From assembly GCA_009746045.1 (NCBI GenBank), contig RPFO01000702.1:372001-436000 (forward strand): a stretch of 64,000 nucleotides of DNA. Direction: 5' to 3'. This DNA is from Mesostigma viride. Lineage: Eukaryota > Streptophyta > Mesostigmatophyceae > Mesostigmatales > Mesostigmataceae. Below the pieces are notes generated by a model. The model saw only the letters and a list, made by a program, of their open reading frames with translations, was not told the DNA's origin and ran no database searches. The first letter of the stretch is position 1; each line of letters starts with the position of its first letter. Made by a program: the position numbers and the translations under genes. Positions 17,963-27,909 of the stretch are shown here, one piece after another.

Positions 17963-19351
17963 TTAAATTTCTAAATTAATATTATATTTAGATAGTATCC
18001 CCTTCAATTCATTTTTTATAATTTCTAGTCCCTCTTCGCTCGAGGATTCACACCGAGCAATAATAGCCGGACCAGTATTAGAAGCCCTAAGCAACCACCA
18101 CCCATGCTTAGTGGTAACACGTAAACCATCTATATCAACAAAATCAATATTTTGATTTTTAAGTAGTTCTTTAGTATTATCAATTATTTTAAATTTTATT
18201 TCATCATTAACATCCAATTTTATTTCCGCAGTATTATATACTTTTGGCAGTTTCTCTATTGTATCATCTATTGATTCCGAAGAGTTTGACATAATATCGA
18301 TTAACCGAGCAGCAGCATATAAACCATCATCATATCCATAATATTCATCAGCAAAAAATATATGCCCACTCATTTCTCCAGCTAACTTTGCGCCGGATTC
18401 TTTTATTTTAGCTTTAATAAATGAATGTCCGGTTTTCCACATTATTGGAACACCTCCGATTTCCTTTACATAATCAAATAGTACCCCGCTTGCTTTAATA
18501 TCAGCAATTATTTTCGCCCCAGGTGATTTTGATATTACATCTTTTGCATATAAGCAAAGGAGCTGATCACCGGGAACAAAGACTCCCTTCTTGGTAATGA
18601 TTCCTATTCTATCAGCATCTCCGTCAAAACCGATTCCAACATCACAATTATTCTCCAAAACATAATTTTTTAATTGACTTAAATTCTCAGGAATAGTTGG
18701 ATCTGGATCATGGGCAGGAAAATTTCCGTCAATTTTCTCGTTAATAGTAAAGGTTTGGCAAGGTAATTTTCTACATAAAATTGAAACGAGCTCTCCGGCT
18801 GCTCCATTTGCCGGATCAAAAGCTATTTTTAGGTTTTTACTAATTTTCCTATTTAATAATATTCTATCTATATATTGCTCTTTAAGGTCAATACAATCTT
18901 GAACATAATTATCTTTTATTTCCAGGACGGGCCAGTTAAATTCTTCTATCTGTTTTCTTAAACCCTGAATCATTAAACCAAAGAAAGGGGCATTACTTTT
19001 TACCATTTTAAAACCGTTATCTTCTTTTGGATTATGAGACCCAGTAACCATAATGCTCCCGGGAGCAGAAAAGTTTTTATCGGCAAAATATAAAGTAGGA
19101 GTGGCAACTAAACCTATATATTTAACATTTGCTCCTGTTGCTCTTATCCCTTGCAACAAAGCGTTACAAAGTTCTTCAGAACTTAGTCGCCCATCTCTTC
19201 CTACACAAATAAAATTTGACCCAGCTTCCTTCTGACTTGATAGAATAATTCGTGCAAAGCAGAAGCCAATTTTATATGCTATTTCAGGAGAGAGGTAGTT
19301 ATTGCTATTACCTCTGATATCGTAAGCTCTAAATATTGCTGGATTAATCAT
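17963..19351 (-). CDS. Phosphomannomutase/phosphoglucomutase (AlgC-type)
   Basis: Hexose-phosphate mutase of 462 residues when started at the ATG at 19351 (NPAIFRAYDIRG follows directly; the frame stays open 75 bases further upstream). The catalytic serine loop is VTGSHNPKEDNGFK, the metal loop is GFDGDADRIG, and the sugar-specificity and phosphate loops (GEMSGH; RASNTGPAI) are present. It supplies mannose- or glucose-1-phosphate for nucleotide sugars, which the polysaccharide cluster at 33-47 kb could use. It is divergent from tsaB. Confidence 0.95.
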   Translation of the reverse strand: MINPAIFRAYDIRGNSNNYLSPEIAYKIGFCFARIILSSQKEAGSNFICVGRDGRLSSEELCNALLQGIRATGANVKYIGLVATPTLYFADKNFSAPGSIMVTGSHNPKEDNGFKMVKSNAPFFGLMIQGLRKQIEEFNWPVLEIKDNYVQDCIDLKEQYIDRILLNRKISKNLKIAFDPANGAAGELVSILCRKLPCQTFTINEKIDGNFPAHDPDPTIPENLSQLKNYVLENNCDVGIGFDGDADRIGIITKKGVFVPGDQLLCLYAKDVISKSPGAKIIADIKASGVLFDYVKEIGGVPIMWKTGHSFIKAKIKESGAKLAGEMSGHIFFADEYYGYDDGLYAAARLIDIMSNSSESIDDTIEKLPKVYNTAEIKLDVNDEIKFKIIDNTKELLKNQNIDFVDIDGLRVTTKHGWWLLRASNTGPAIIARCESSSEEGLEIIKNELKGILSKYNINLEI

Positions 19352-19427
19352 ATGTTTTTCTTTAAATTTGATTCTTAAATTACACATACTATACAAATAA
19401 ATTTGGGTTTTTAAAATATTAATCATT

Positions 19428-20147
19428 GTGAAACCGGTAAATCGTATACTTGCTTTTGATGTTTCTAATAATAACTGTAGTGTGGCTATTTCAGCTGGCC
19501 AGGAGATTCTTGCCTATGAAGAAGACTTAAGGCCCTCTATGCAGGCAGAAATTCTAATTTTATTAATTGAAAGAGCTTTACAATCAATAAATTATGATTA
19601 CCAAGATATTGATTATTTGGCTCTTACTAATGGGCCAGGAAGTTTTACAGGAATTAGGATTGGCCTAGCTACAGCAGAGGGTATTTTAATATCTACTAAC
19701 ATAGAAGGCCTAGCAATTTCGAATTTTGAGATGTCTTATTACCGTTTACAGCGGCAGGTAAAATATTTTGATAAAGCAGTGATTTTACTTAATGCTTATA
19801 GGCAGCAGCTATATTATCAGGAATTTGACCTTGCAGGTAATAAGGGAAACTACGGATTAATTGATATTAACAAAATTTCTAACTTATTTACTGATACAAA
19901 AAAGAAAATAGTCTGTACGGGAAGCGGCATGAGTGAAATATATGATCAAATAGAGAAAAACACTAATATTACTATCTTGCCCCGTTTTGCAAAAATTAAT
20001 GCAACTCAAGTTTGTAAATATGCCGATGAAAAAATAAATAAGGGAGAAGTAAATCAAGGTATAGGGCCGTTATATATAAGACCTCCGGATGCAAAAATTC
20101 CAACAAAACGGACTATAGATAACGCGAGTTTCGCATTAGAAAGTTAG
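19428..20147 (+). CDS. tsaB: tRNA threonylcarbamoyladenosine protein TsaB
   Basis: A 239-residue actin-like-fold protein that, with TsaD and TsaE, adds t6A37 to tRNAs reading ANN codons. The start is a GTG at 19428 since no ATG precedes the conserved ILAFDVSNNNCSVAIS. The family core LTNGPGSFTGIRIGLA is present near residue 70. TsaB lacks the catalytic metal site and works as a scaffold. Length is typical. Confidence 0.95.
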   Translation: MKPVNRILAFDVSNNNCSVAISAGQEILAYEEDLRPSMQAEILILLIERALQSINYDYQDIDYLALTNGPGSFTGIRIGLATAEGILISTNIEGLAISNFEMSYYRLQRQVKYFDKAVILLNAYRQQLYYQEFDLAGNKGNYGLIDINKISNLFTDTKKKIVCTGSGMSEIYDQIEKNTNITILPRFAKINATQVCKYADEKINKGEVNQGIGPLYIRPPDAKIPTKRTIDNASFALES

Positions 20148-20209
20148 GTGTACAGCAGTAAACAAGTAGGTTATAGGTTACTTCATTTTACAAAATAACA
20201 GAAATAACC

Positions 20210-20484
20210 GGTTCTGTCGCATCTATTGAGAATGAGTTTAGAATCTGGTATAAGGGGGTAAAAATTGAGCCCAATGCCATTTCATATTTCCTCCAAATTA
20301 CTCAAACATTTTAAAGGATTTTGCTCTTCACCAGAAATCATCATGCTCTTTGTATATATGAAGTGCAGATTCTCTTTAAGTTATCGAGATTTGGAAGAAA
20401 TGGTAAAAATCAGATTTTAGGCGTTATGAGGCCATCAACATTTTAAAATTCTTCTCTAGCTACTTTTGTAGATGCGACAGAACC
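20210..20484 (+). mobile_element. Miniature IS6-family relic with perfect terminal inverted repeats
   Basis: A 275-base element bounded by 16-bp perfect inverted repeats (20210-20225 and 20469-20484, starting GGTTCTGTCGCATC, close to the GGTTCTGT ends of IS6/IS26 elements). Inside, 20274-20420 encodes 48 residues matching the N-terminus of IS6 transposases (SKLLKHFKGF, FSLSYRDLEEM) and then stops; the catalytic domain is deleted. No 8-bp target duplication is seen beside it. It could still be moved by a full-length relative. Confidence 0.85.
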
Positions 20485-20716
20485 CTATGTTTTCTGGTCG
20501 TGTTCATTAAAACTCCTAATTTAGTGTTAGTAGTGCTATATATGAATTTTACAAATCTATCAGTTGTATAAATAATCTAATTAACATTTCCTATAGTAAT
20601 AAATTCATCTTTTGTTTTTACACTTCCCTTTTTTGTTATCTCTATTTATCATGAATAACTAAAAAATGATTCATGGCTTCATTCCAATTCTACCTAGGAA
20701 AGGCTATACCAGACCT

Positions 20717-21196
20717 TCACTCATCTGGGTAGATACCCCAGAGAAGTTTTTTTACAATCCATCCTTTGTAGGTTTTACACACCACTTGACACCAATCCTC
20801 TTTGCACTTTATCAAATTACACCGAATCTTAGGTTTTAGCTGAACTACTACATCATCATAACGACCAGGTAAAGCAATTAGAGGAGTAATATTTTTTGAC
20901 ACTACGATGACCGATCTTTTAGCCGATAAAGCACTTGCATGTACCCAGCCGCCTTCTCCGTTTATGTCTCGTACTTTTCTCCACTGCTCATATTCAGCTA
21001 TTATCTCTACCGGTTCCCCTTTGCGAATAAATACCCACTCAATAGGGCAATCTATCACGGGCCCGGTTCTTACATTTACTTCGTCAAATTTAATTGTTAC
21101 AAACCTTGGAATTGGTAACTTTTCCTTGGAAATATCAGCAAAAGCTAGAGAACTAATATTTATCCACAAAATTAAACAAGCAAATATCCTATTCAT
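20717..21196 (-). CDS. Exported bacterial SH3-domain protein
   Basis: A protein of 159 residues from the ATG at 21196, which overlaps the antiporter stop by eight bases and has GAAGAAG before it; an upstream TTG is less likely. A signal peptide (residues 1-20) is followed by two SH3-like repeats, the first with VNVRTGP and WRKVRDINGEGGWVHASAL, the second with CNLIKCKEDWCQVVCKTYKGWI. Alphaproteobacteria carry such proteins with unknown, probably cell-wall-related roles. Four cysteines in the second repeat may form disulfides. Confidence 0.85.
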   Translation of the reverse strand: MNRIFACLILWINISSLAFADISKEKLPIPRFVTIKFDEVNVRTGPVIDCPIEWVFIRKGEPVEIIAEYEQWRKVRDINGEGGWVHASALSAKRSVIVVSKNITPLIALPGRYDDVVVQLKPKIRCNLIKCKEDWCQVVCKTYKGWIVKKLLWGIYPDE

Positions 21197-22919
21197 CTTC
21201 TTCAGATTCAAGTAAAGTATTGTCCTGTTTAACTACAACGTAACTTCCTGCTCTAAATTGAGTTTTTATCCGATTAATCTCATGTTCACTGATACCTACA
21301 GATTTCAGAACAGCACCGCCAAGCTGTAAGCCAGTTTCATAATCTTGAGGGATAATCGTCGTTACTCCAATATCATAAAATTCCGTACAATTCTTTAAGT
21401 CTTTTAATCTGACAATAACTTCAAGAGCAGAAAAATTATTTTTAATGGCCTTAGCTGTTTTTTTGATGGTAATCGCATTGTTCATTGTTAATACAATAGT
21501 TAAGGCTCTATCAGCTCCAACGGCCTTTAAATTGCTTATTTGCGACGCATCACCTACAAAAACCGGTAAGCCGTTAGCTATCTCTTCTGCAACAACCTCG
21601 CCGTTAACATCCAGTGCTATATAATTTACTCCTTCCGCTTCAAGGACTTTTGCTACCATTTTGCCTACTTTACCAAATCCTGCAATAATAACATGATTAG
21701 CTAGGTCTCGTGCCCCATATTCAATAACTTGTTCTGGAGTTCTTCCGAGTCCCTTTTCTATTTTTTCGGCAAATTTCTGGCCCATCATAGCAAGTAAGGG
21801 AGTTAAAGCCATTGAACAAGTGACAACAAGCAATAAAATATTTGCAACGTTTTCTTCAAGAACTCCATATTCTTTACCAAGATTAAATAAAATAAACGAA
21901 AATTCTCCCCCTTGAGAAAGTAATAACCCGGCATGAACGGCTACGCCCTTATTAAAGCCAAATAATATACATAACCCAGAAATAATAATTGCTTTTAAAA
22001 GGATCAAAGCTAAGCAAAAAGTAATTATTGTTGATATTTGTGAGTATATTTCCATTACATCAATCTTCATTCCTACGCTCATGAAGAAAAGGCCTAGCAA
22101 CAAACTTTTAAAGGGATAAATACTTTCGTGGGCTTTAACTCTAAATTCGGTTTCAGCCACAAGAACTCCGGCCACGAAAGCTCCAAGAGCAAGAGATAGT
22201 CCAAAATGCTCCGTTCCCCAAGAAGCTGAAAGAACTACTAATAAAGTTACGGCAATCGGTAATTCACTACTCTCGCTACCTGAATCCGAAGATATGAAAG
22301 AAAACAAAGGCCGGAGTAATAATCTACCGGCAATAAAAATAACTCCCAGGGCAACCACGGCCTTTAAAAGTGAATAAACAAGCACAATTAATAGTGGTTC
22401 TTCTCCATTACCTCCAAGTATAGGCACAATAACAAGTAATGGTACAACAACAAAATCTTGTAACAGTAAAATAGCAAGAGAAACCCTGCCTATTTGCATA
22501 GACTGGCTTTTTGTTTCATTAACTACTTGCATTACTATTGCAGTTGAAGACAGTGCAAGACCACCTGCGATAATTATTGCAGAATCATTATCCCCTGTTA
22601 CAAGAACTATAGAACCAGCAATAAGAAGTACGGTAATAAATACTTGTAAAGATCCAAGACCAAAAACATATCGTCTCATAACTTTGAGCCTTTCTATAGA
22701 AAGTTCAAGCCCAATAGCGAATAATAAAAATACGACTCCTAATTCAGCAAGCAAAGTAGTTTGTTCGTAAGCAATAATTTTCATACCATGATCTCCTATC
22801 ATGGCTCCAGCAACCAGGTAACCAAGTACTGGGCTCAGATTCAATCTTTTGAAAATAGCAACCACAAATACTGCAGCTGCGATTAGCATAATAATTACGA
22901 CTAAAATCTGACTCTGCAT
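21189..22919 (-). CDS. Kef-type monovalent cation:proton antiporter (CPA2) with TrkA-N domain
   Basis: A 576-residue inner-membrane transporter: about 12 helices (residues 1-385), containing LALGAFVAGVLVAET and MSVGMKID, then a cytoplasmic RCK/TrkA-N domain (GFGKVGKMVAKVL, VFVGDASQ) that senses nucleotide. KefB/C-like proteins exchange potassium for protons in stress. The predicted start is the first ATG, giving a full first helix. The SH3 gene overlaps its stop, so they share a transcript. Confidence 0.94.
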   Translation of the reverse strand: MQSQILVVIIMLIAAAVFVVAIFKRLNLSPVLGYLVAGAMIGDHGMKIIAYEQTTLLAELGVVFLLFAIGLELSIERLKVMRRYVFGLGSLQVFITVLLIAGSIVLVTGDNDSAIIIAGGLALSSTAIVMQVVNETKSQSMQIGRVSLAILLLQDFVVVPLLVIVPILGGNGEEPLLIVLVYSLLKAVVALGVIFIAGRLLLRPLFSFISSDSGSESSELPIAVTLLVVLSASWGTEHFGLSLALGAFVAGVLVAETEFRVKAHESIYPFKSLLLGLFFMSVGMKIDVMEIYSQISTIITFCLALILLKAIIISGLCILFGFNKGVAVHAGLLLSQGGEFSFILFNLGKEYGVLEENVANILLLVVTCSMALTPLLAMMGQKFAEKIEKGLGRTPEQVIEYGARDLANHVIIAGFGKVGKMVAKVLEAEGVNYIALDVNGEVVAEEIANGLPVFVGDASQISNLKAVGADRALTIVLTMNNAITIKKTAKAIKNNFSALEVIVRLKDLKNCTEFYDIGVTTIIPQDYETGLQLGGAVLKSVGISEHEINRIKTQFRAGSYVVVKQDNTLLESEEDE

Positions 22920-22982
22920 TAAGTTCTCTAATTTTAAGTTTATTTACATTTATATCGTACATCTTTAGGATATATTATATCC

Positions 22983-23315
22983 TTATTTTTTCTTGCTCCA
23001 TAATTCTTCTAGTTTAAATTTTTCTCTTGCCTCAGGATGGAAAATATGAAGGATAACGTCTCCCGCATCCAGTAAAATCCAATCTGAATTGTTAAGACCT
23101 TCAGCAGAAGCCGGCCACTGCGCAGTATGTTTTAATTCATACACTATATGTTCTGCGATTGCCGTTATATTTTTTGTAGATCTACCACTAGCAAAAATCA
23201 TATATGTAGCTAGTGGCACTTCATTGCCAAGTTTAAGTACTGTAATATTTTGAGCGTTTTTATCTTCTAATATTTTGACAATAAAGTCCTTTAGCTCATT
23301 TGGAGTATCAATCAT
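22983..23315 (-). CDS. rsfS: Ribosome silencing factor RsfS
   Basis: A 110-residue Iojap/YbeB protein that binds ribosomal protein L14 and blocks subunit joining when nutrients are short. The hallmarks SGRSTKNITAIAEHIVYELK and EGLNNSDWILLDAGDVILHIFHPEAREKF are visible (quoted in short form). A plausible promoter is seen further upstream (TTGCGA near 23412, TATAAT at 23390-23385). The Kef gene begins 63 bases downstream on the same strand. Confidence 0.96.
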   Translation of the reverse strand: MIDTPNELKDFIVKILEDKNAQNITVLKLGNEVPLATYMIFASGRSTKNITAIAEHIVYELKHTAQWPASAEGLNNSDWILLDAGDVILHIFHPEAREKFKLEELWSKKK

Positions 23316-23588
23316 TAGCCTTATTTTATTAACAATTATTTAATCTAAGAGGATGAATTAATATCCACCACTCCTTTGTGAATTATTATATTATTAGTTT
23401 GGGATTTCGCAAGGAATGGTTTGAATTTTCTAATACATATAGAATATTTTCTTAGCTGCCTATCAAATAAAACAAATTAAAAGAATTTTTAGAGTACCGG
23501 TATTTTTTAGAACATTTAAAGATTGCAAATTATAAATTTTTTTTGTAGCTTCCATTATATAATTTCTTAAATAACAAGATTTTTACAT

Positions 23589-23819
23589 ATGGCCATTTCC
23601 GAAGAAGAATTATTGTTAATACTACAACAAAAATTTCCTAATGCAAAAATAAAATTAAAGGATTTAGCTGGAGACCAAGATCATTATTCTTTAGAAATAA
23701 ACGATCCTTCATTTAAAAATATTCCATTAGTTAAACAGCATAAATTAGTTAATACAGCTTTAGCAGAAGTATTACATAGTAAGCTTCATGCTATCACTAT
23801 TAAAACCAAACATGATTAG
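23589..23819 (+). CDS. BolA/IbaG family protein
   Basis: A 76-residue small alpha-beta protein of the BolA/IbaG family that pairs with monothiol glutaredoxins in Fe-S and redox regulation. The core DHYSLEINDPSFKNIPLVKQHKLVNTAL matches the family, with the histidine in KQHK conserved. A TATAAT (23558-23563) lies upstream but no good -35 box. It converges with lptE. Confidence 0.93.
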   Translation: MAISEEELLLILQQKFPNAKIKLKDLAGDQDHYSLEINDPSFKNIPLVKQHKLVNTALAEVLHSKLHAITIKTKHD

Positions 23820-23839
23820 AAAATAAAGTTGTTTTTCTA

Positions 23840-24352
23840 TCAATGGTTTTTACTAAAAAACATTAATAATCTATTGCGAACTTCCTCAGCTGCATTCTCG
23901 GCTAAGTCAGACATAGAATCCTGTCTTATAACCGAATTGGAATATAACGAAAAATTAGTGCTGTAGGAGCTCATTTTAGAGAAAGTACCGTAAGTTAAGA
24001 CTTTTAGGTCTTTTTTGTCAATCAATTGATAGGTAACGTTGATATTTTGTGTTTCCCGAAGAATATCAGAATTACTCTGTATAACATTATAAGAGTTACT
24101 AAACGACAATGTCGTATTCAACACATAAAGACTCTTCTTCGCTGACGGAAAAATGCTTTTTAGATGATTATAAAAATTTGTTCCTTCAATAGTTCTAATA
24201 GGGGTTATTTCAACAAATGTAAGAAAATTCTCGTTATACGCATCAGCTTTATAAGCAGGTCTAAAACCGCATGAAACCTGCATAAAAAAGGCAAGCATAA
24301 AAAATAATATCTTGATATTTTTTGATGCGAAAAAGAGATGATTTATTTTCAT
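23840..24352 (-). CDS. lptE: LPS-assembly lipoprotein LptE-like
   Basis: A 170-residue lipoprotein: signal peptide ending in a lipobox with the cysteine in QVSCGFRPAY (near residue 29). CGFRPLY-type sequence after the cysteine is characteristic of alphaproteobacterial LptE, which plugs the LptD channel that inserts LPS in the outer membrane. The rest is a mixed alpha-beta domain as expected. rne lies just upstream on the same strand, 20 bases away. Confidence 0.85.
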   Translation of the reverse strand: MKINHLFFASKNIKILFFMLAFFMQVSCGFRPAYKADAYNENFLTFVEITPIRTIEGTNFYNHLKSIFPSAKKSLYVLNTTLSFSNSYNVIQSNSDILRETQNINVTYQLIDKKDLKVLTYGTFSKMSSYSTNFSLYSNSVIRQDSMSDLAENAAEEVRNRLLMFFSKNH

Positions 24353-24372
24353 GTTGTTATTAAAATAAGGTA

Positions 24373-26481
24373 CTACTCTCTATTATTAACAACAGTTTTA
24401 TCCTGATTTTCATTATTCAAATTTTTATTTCTCTGTGAATTACTTCTTCTTCTGTTAATTCTTTTCCTAGATTTACTAACGTGCTTATTACGGTCAGTAG
24501 ATAATGGTTCTGCTGCAATTACTTCTTCTTGATCATTAGTTTTGTTAGTATCGATATCTTTAGCACCTTCGCTAGCATCAGTTTTTTCAACAACCTCAGA
24601 TTTTAAATCCTCTTCATTATAATGATTTTGCTGAACTAGATTATGTTTCTGAACCTTTTTATTTTTAGGGTTTGTTTTTTTACTTTCTGAATTTTCGGTA
24701 TATATTTCGTTAATATCTTGTAATAATGGTTGTTTAACTGTACTTTCTGATTTGTTTTTTTCTGATAATTTAATTTTTTCTATTGAATAGCTATCAGCTG
24801 TCGCTTCTTTATCGATGTGAAAGTTAAGTTTTATAGAATATTTTTTCTCAATAAAAGCTATTTCTTCTCTTTTGTTATTGAGCAGATATAGCATTGATGA
24901 AGCAATCCCATAAACATTTACAACATTGTAATTATTATTGTAAATCTCATTTTCTATAGTTCTTAGTATTAACATTGAATTAGACTCATCGGCTCGTACG
25001 ATCCCTTTTCCACTACAGTGCAGACATATATTGGAATTTACTTCTAAAAAAGACGGTCGTAGCCTCTGTCTTGACATCTCAAGCAAACCGAAACTGCTAA
25101 TATGCGAGGTCTGTATCCTCGCCTTGTCTTTGCTTAAAAACTCTCTTAAAGTTCTTTCCACTATTTTACGGTTTCTAACCTCGGCCATATCTATAAAGTC
25201 TAAGACAAGCAACCCTGATAAATCTCTCAGTTTTACTTGCCTTGCTATTTCCCTTGCTGCTTCAAGATTATTTTTTAAAGCCATTTCTTCAATATTGCGC
25301 TCACTGGTAGCTCTACCAGAATTTACATCTATTGAAATTAATGCTTCAGTAGGGTTAATGACTATATACCCCCCAGATGGCATCTGAACAATCGGTTGGT
25401 ATAATTTTGCCAGTTGATCTTCAACATTAAATTTAGTAAAAATTGGCGTATTACTTTTATATTCTTTTATCGAATTTAAAGCATATGGCATAATATCTTT
25501 TACAAATTTTACACAGATATTAAAAGCTGTAGTACCTTGGACTATTACCTCTTTTACGTTGCGATCAAACATGTCCCTAATTGTTTTCAATATGAGACCG
25601 TCTTCTTGATGAATAAAGGAAGGAGCATTTGCCTTAAGGGTAGCTTCCCTAATCCGATTCCACAGTTTAACTAGATATTCATAATCTTTTTTGATATCTA
25701 ATGAAGTGTGACCAGCCCCGGCAGTTCTGGCTATAACACTAGAGGTTTCCTTGTTTTTTCCGGAAAGTAAGCTATTAATAATATCCTTTAATCTTTTTCT
25801 CTCATCATGATTGGAAATCTTGCGTGAAATACCATTTTGCAGTGGCTTATTAGGCATTAATACACAATACTTTCCAGCTAGCGATATGTAAGTTGTTAGT
25901 GAAACGCCTTTGTTGCCCCGCTCTTCTTTTGTAACTTGTACCAAAAGAATCTGTCCTTTTTTTATAACCTCCTGTATTTTATAAGCTTTTCTTGTATCAC
26001 TATGTACATCTTCTTTAGAAAAACTTTCTACTTCGTTATCTTCGACTTCTATATCAAAATCTGACTGGATTTTTTCATCAACTAATTTCTCTATTTTACT
26101 AATATCAATTTCGTCATTATCTATAACGTCATTCCCGATATTTTGCTGCTTTGTCTGAATCAAATCCTCAGAAGTAATTTCTGGTGGAAAGAGCTCATTC
26201 CATGAAGGGGTATCACCTTTTTTATCTCTGGCTAGAATATTATAATAATCAGGATGGATTTCATTAAAAGGAAGGAACCCGCTTTTTTCGTCGCCATAAT
26301 CAACAAAAGCAGCTTGCAAGGCAGGTTCTACTCTAGTTACTTTGGCTAAATATATATTTCCTTTGATCTGTTTTTTGTTGACCGAACTATATTCAACGTC
26401 CTCTACATTATTATTTTTATCAAGTAAAACGATCCTTGTTTCTGTAGGGAAATTGGCATCTATTAAAATTCTTTTTTTCAT
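24373..26481 (-). CDS. rne: Ribonuclease E/G
   Basis: Endoribonuclease for mRNA decay and rRNA processing. From the ATG at 26481 (KKRILIDANFPTETR follows) it has 702 residues. The S1 domain (KGNIYLAKVTRVEPALQAAFVDYG) is interrupted by an acidic insert of about 110 residues, common in alphaproteobacteria. The catalytic part contains DVNSGR and DFIDMAE, and the zinc-link is CLHCSGKG. The C-terminal 170 residues are low-complexity and charged, as in the disordered scaffold of RNase E, ending in a basic patch. Confidence 0.96.
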   Translation of the reverse strand: MKKRILIDANFPTETRIVLLDKNNNVEDVEYSSVNKKQIKGNIYLAKVTRVEPALQAAFVDYGDEKSGFLPFNEIHPDYYNILARDKKGDTPSWNELFPPEITSEDLIQTKQQNIGNDVIDNDEIDISKIEKLVDEKIQSDFDIEVEDNEVESFSKEDVHSDTRKAYKIQEVIKKGQILLVQVTKEERGNKGVSLTTYISLAGKYCVLMPNKPLQNGISRKISNHDERKRLKDIINSLLSGKNKETSSVIARTAGAGHTSLDIKKDYEYLVKLWNRIREATLKANAPSFIHQEDGLILKTIRDMFDRNVKEVIVQGTTAFNICVKFVKDIMPYALNSIKEYKSNTPIFTKFNVEDQLAKLYQPIVQMPSGGYIVINPTEALISIDVNSGRATSERNIEEMALKNNLEAAREIARQVKLRDLSGLLVLDFIDMAEVRNRKIVERTLREFLSKDKARIQTSHISSFGLLEMSRQRLRPSFLEVNSNICLHCSGKGIVRADESNSMLILRTIENEIYNNNYNVVNVYGIASSMLYLLNNKREEIAFIEKKYSIKLNFHIDKEATADSYSIEKIKLSEKNKSESTVKQPLLQDINEIYTENSESKKTNPKNKKVQKHNLVQQNHYNEEDLKSEVVEKTDASEGAKDIDTNKTNDQEEVIAAEPLSTDRNKHVSKSRKRINRRRSNSQRNKNLNNENQDKTVVNNRE

Positions 26482-26726
26482 ATCAAAATAATTTTTTCTA
26501 AATTCTTTACCTGTGGATACTAAAATGATTCGAATTGATAGCAAACTTGCATCAATTGCCCTCAATATACATTTAATTAATTGCTAAAAGCTTTAGCTTT
26601 TTCAATAATTAGTATACTCTTTAGGTTTATTAGATATGCGTCTTTTTAGTTAAACTAATTCGCTAAATGACCACAGTCTAAACGAAATTTATATACCACC
26701 ATCGATATTTTAGCAAATAAATATTT

Positions 26727-27899
26727 ATGAATACAAAGATTAATTATAAGGCATCTATTCCTTATTTTATCTGCATAACGACATATATGTTTGCTGCAAT
26801 AGTAAATATTCAGGTAGTAGAACAAGTTTTGGTTTTTAAGGAAATTCCTGCCGGTCTTTTAGACCAAGTATACCATTATGATATACTGGGCTACCTCATA
26901 GGCAGTTTAATGCTACTTTTTTTTAGTAATTATTTTCACCTCCAGAAAATTATCATTTTTAATTTGTTAATTTATGCTTTAAGCGTATATAACGTAGGTT
27001 TCTCCACATTTTCTGAGTTATTCCAGAAAATTTATCCTATGATTTATTCTCTCACCAATTCGGTTATTATAACTTCTTTGCTTTATTATATATTCAGCGA
27101 TAAGAGAATAACTCATAAATATTCTATAGCCTTTTTTCTTTTTAGTATTTTTATAGCATATTTTTTAGCACAAATAGTCTTATATTATATATTTCTAGGA
27201 ACAGACTCTCCTGACTTAGTTTTGATACGTATACTGGTCATAGTAAATATCATACCAATAACAATTTTCTTGTGTAGTTTTTTGCTAAGCTCTTGTTTTC
27301 ATCAGTTAAAAACCAAGCCAGTAAATAGCTTGATAGTGTTAAAAAATATAGATCTAGAATTATTAGCATCTTTTTCTATCTTTTACATTACAATGACAGT
27401 GTTTTATGGGTATGAAACGTATAAATTCACTGATAACCTATTGATGATATCGGTATCGAACATAAGGTATTATATTTTTGCTGGTATATTGTTGCTTGCA
27501 GTTTTTTTATCAAAATTTATTTTTAATTACAACCCCCATAAAATCAATATAGCATGTATTACTGCTTTATTACTTATGTTTAGCTCGATATCTTTTTGGT
27601 CTAATGATATATTGTTAAGCTCAATTTCCTGGTTTCTGATAGCTATATTTTTATATTTATATTTTTGCTCTAATCTCTTAATAATAGCTGCAAAATTTAC
27701 CGATTTTTATTTACAGTTAGCAATAATATTATACACCCTAGCTGGAGCTGTAGGATATTTTTGCAGTTATATAGCCGCAGAAAATGCTGACGTTAATGAC
27801 GATAGATATAATTTTTTAATTCCTATTTGTCTTATTCTAGGTACTACACTTCTTTATTACCTGTATCGTTATCAGAGAAATCAGTTAGAAAAATGGTAA
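26727..27899 (+). CDS. Polytopic membrane protein, MFS-like
   Basis: A 390-residue protein with about 12 hydrophobic segments and short loops, resembling a divergent major-facilitator permease. No classic MFS motif (GxxxDRxGRR) is evident. It ends 10 bases before phaC on the same strand and is probably co-transcribed, but the link between the two is unknown. The substrate cannot be stated. Confidence 0.75.
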   Translation: MNTKINYKASIPYFICITTYMFAAIVNIQVVEQVLVFKEIPAGLLDQVYHYDILGYLIGSLMLLFFSNYFHLQKIIIFNLLIYALSVYNVGFSTFSELFQKIYPMIYSLTNSVIITSLLYYIFSDKRITHKYSIAFFLFSIFIAYFLAQIVLYYIFLGTDSPDLVLIRILVIVNIIPITIFLCSFLLSSCFHQLKTKPVNSLIVLKNIDLELLASFSIFYITMTVFYGYETYKFTDNLLMISVSNIRYYIFAGILLLAVFLSKFIFNYNPHKINIACITALLLMFSSISFWSNDILLSSISWFLIAIFLYLYFCSNLLIIAAKFTDFYLQLAIILYTLAGAVGYFCSYIAAENADVNDDRYNFLIPICLILGTTLLYYLYRYQRNQLEKW

Positions 27900-27909
27900 G
27901 TATATAAAA

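Noticed and set aside
25031-25387. Plus-strand open frame of 118 codons opposite rne
   Set aside because: Antisense to the catalytic part of RNase E, with no ribosome site or recognisable protein.
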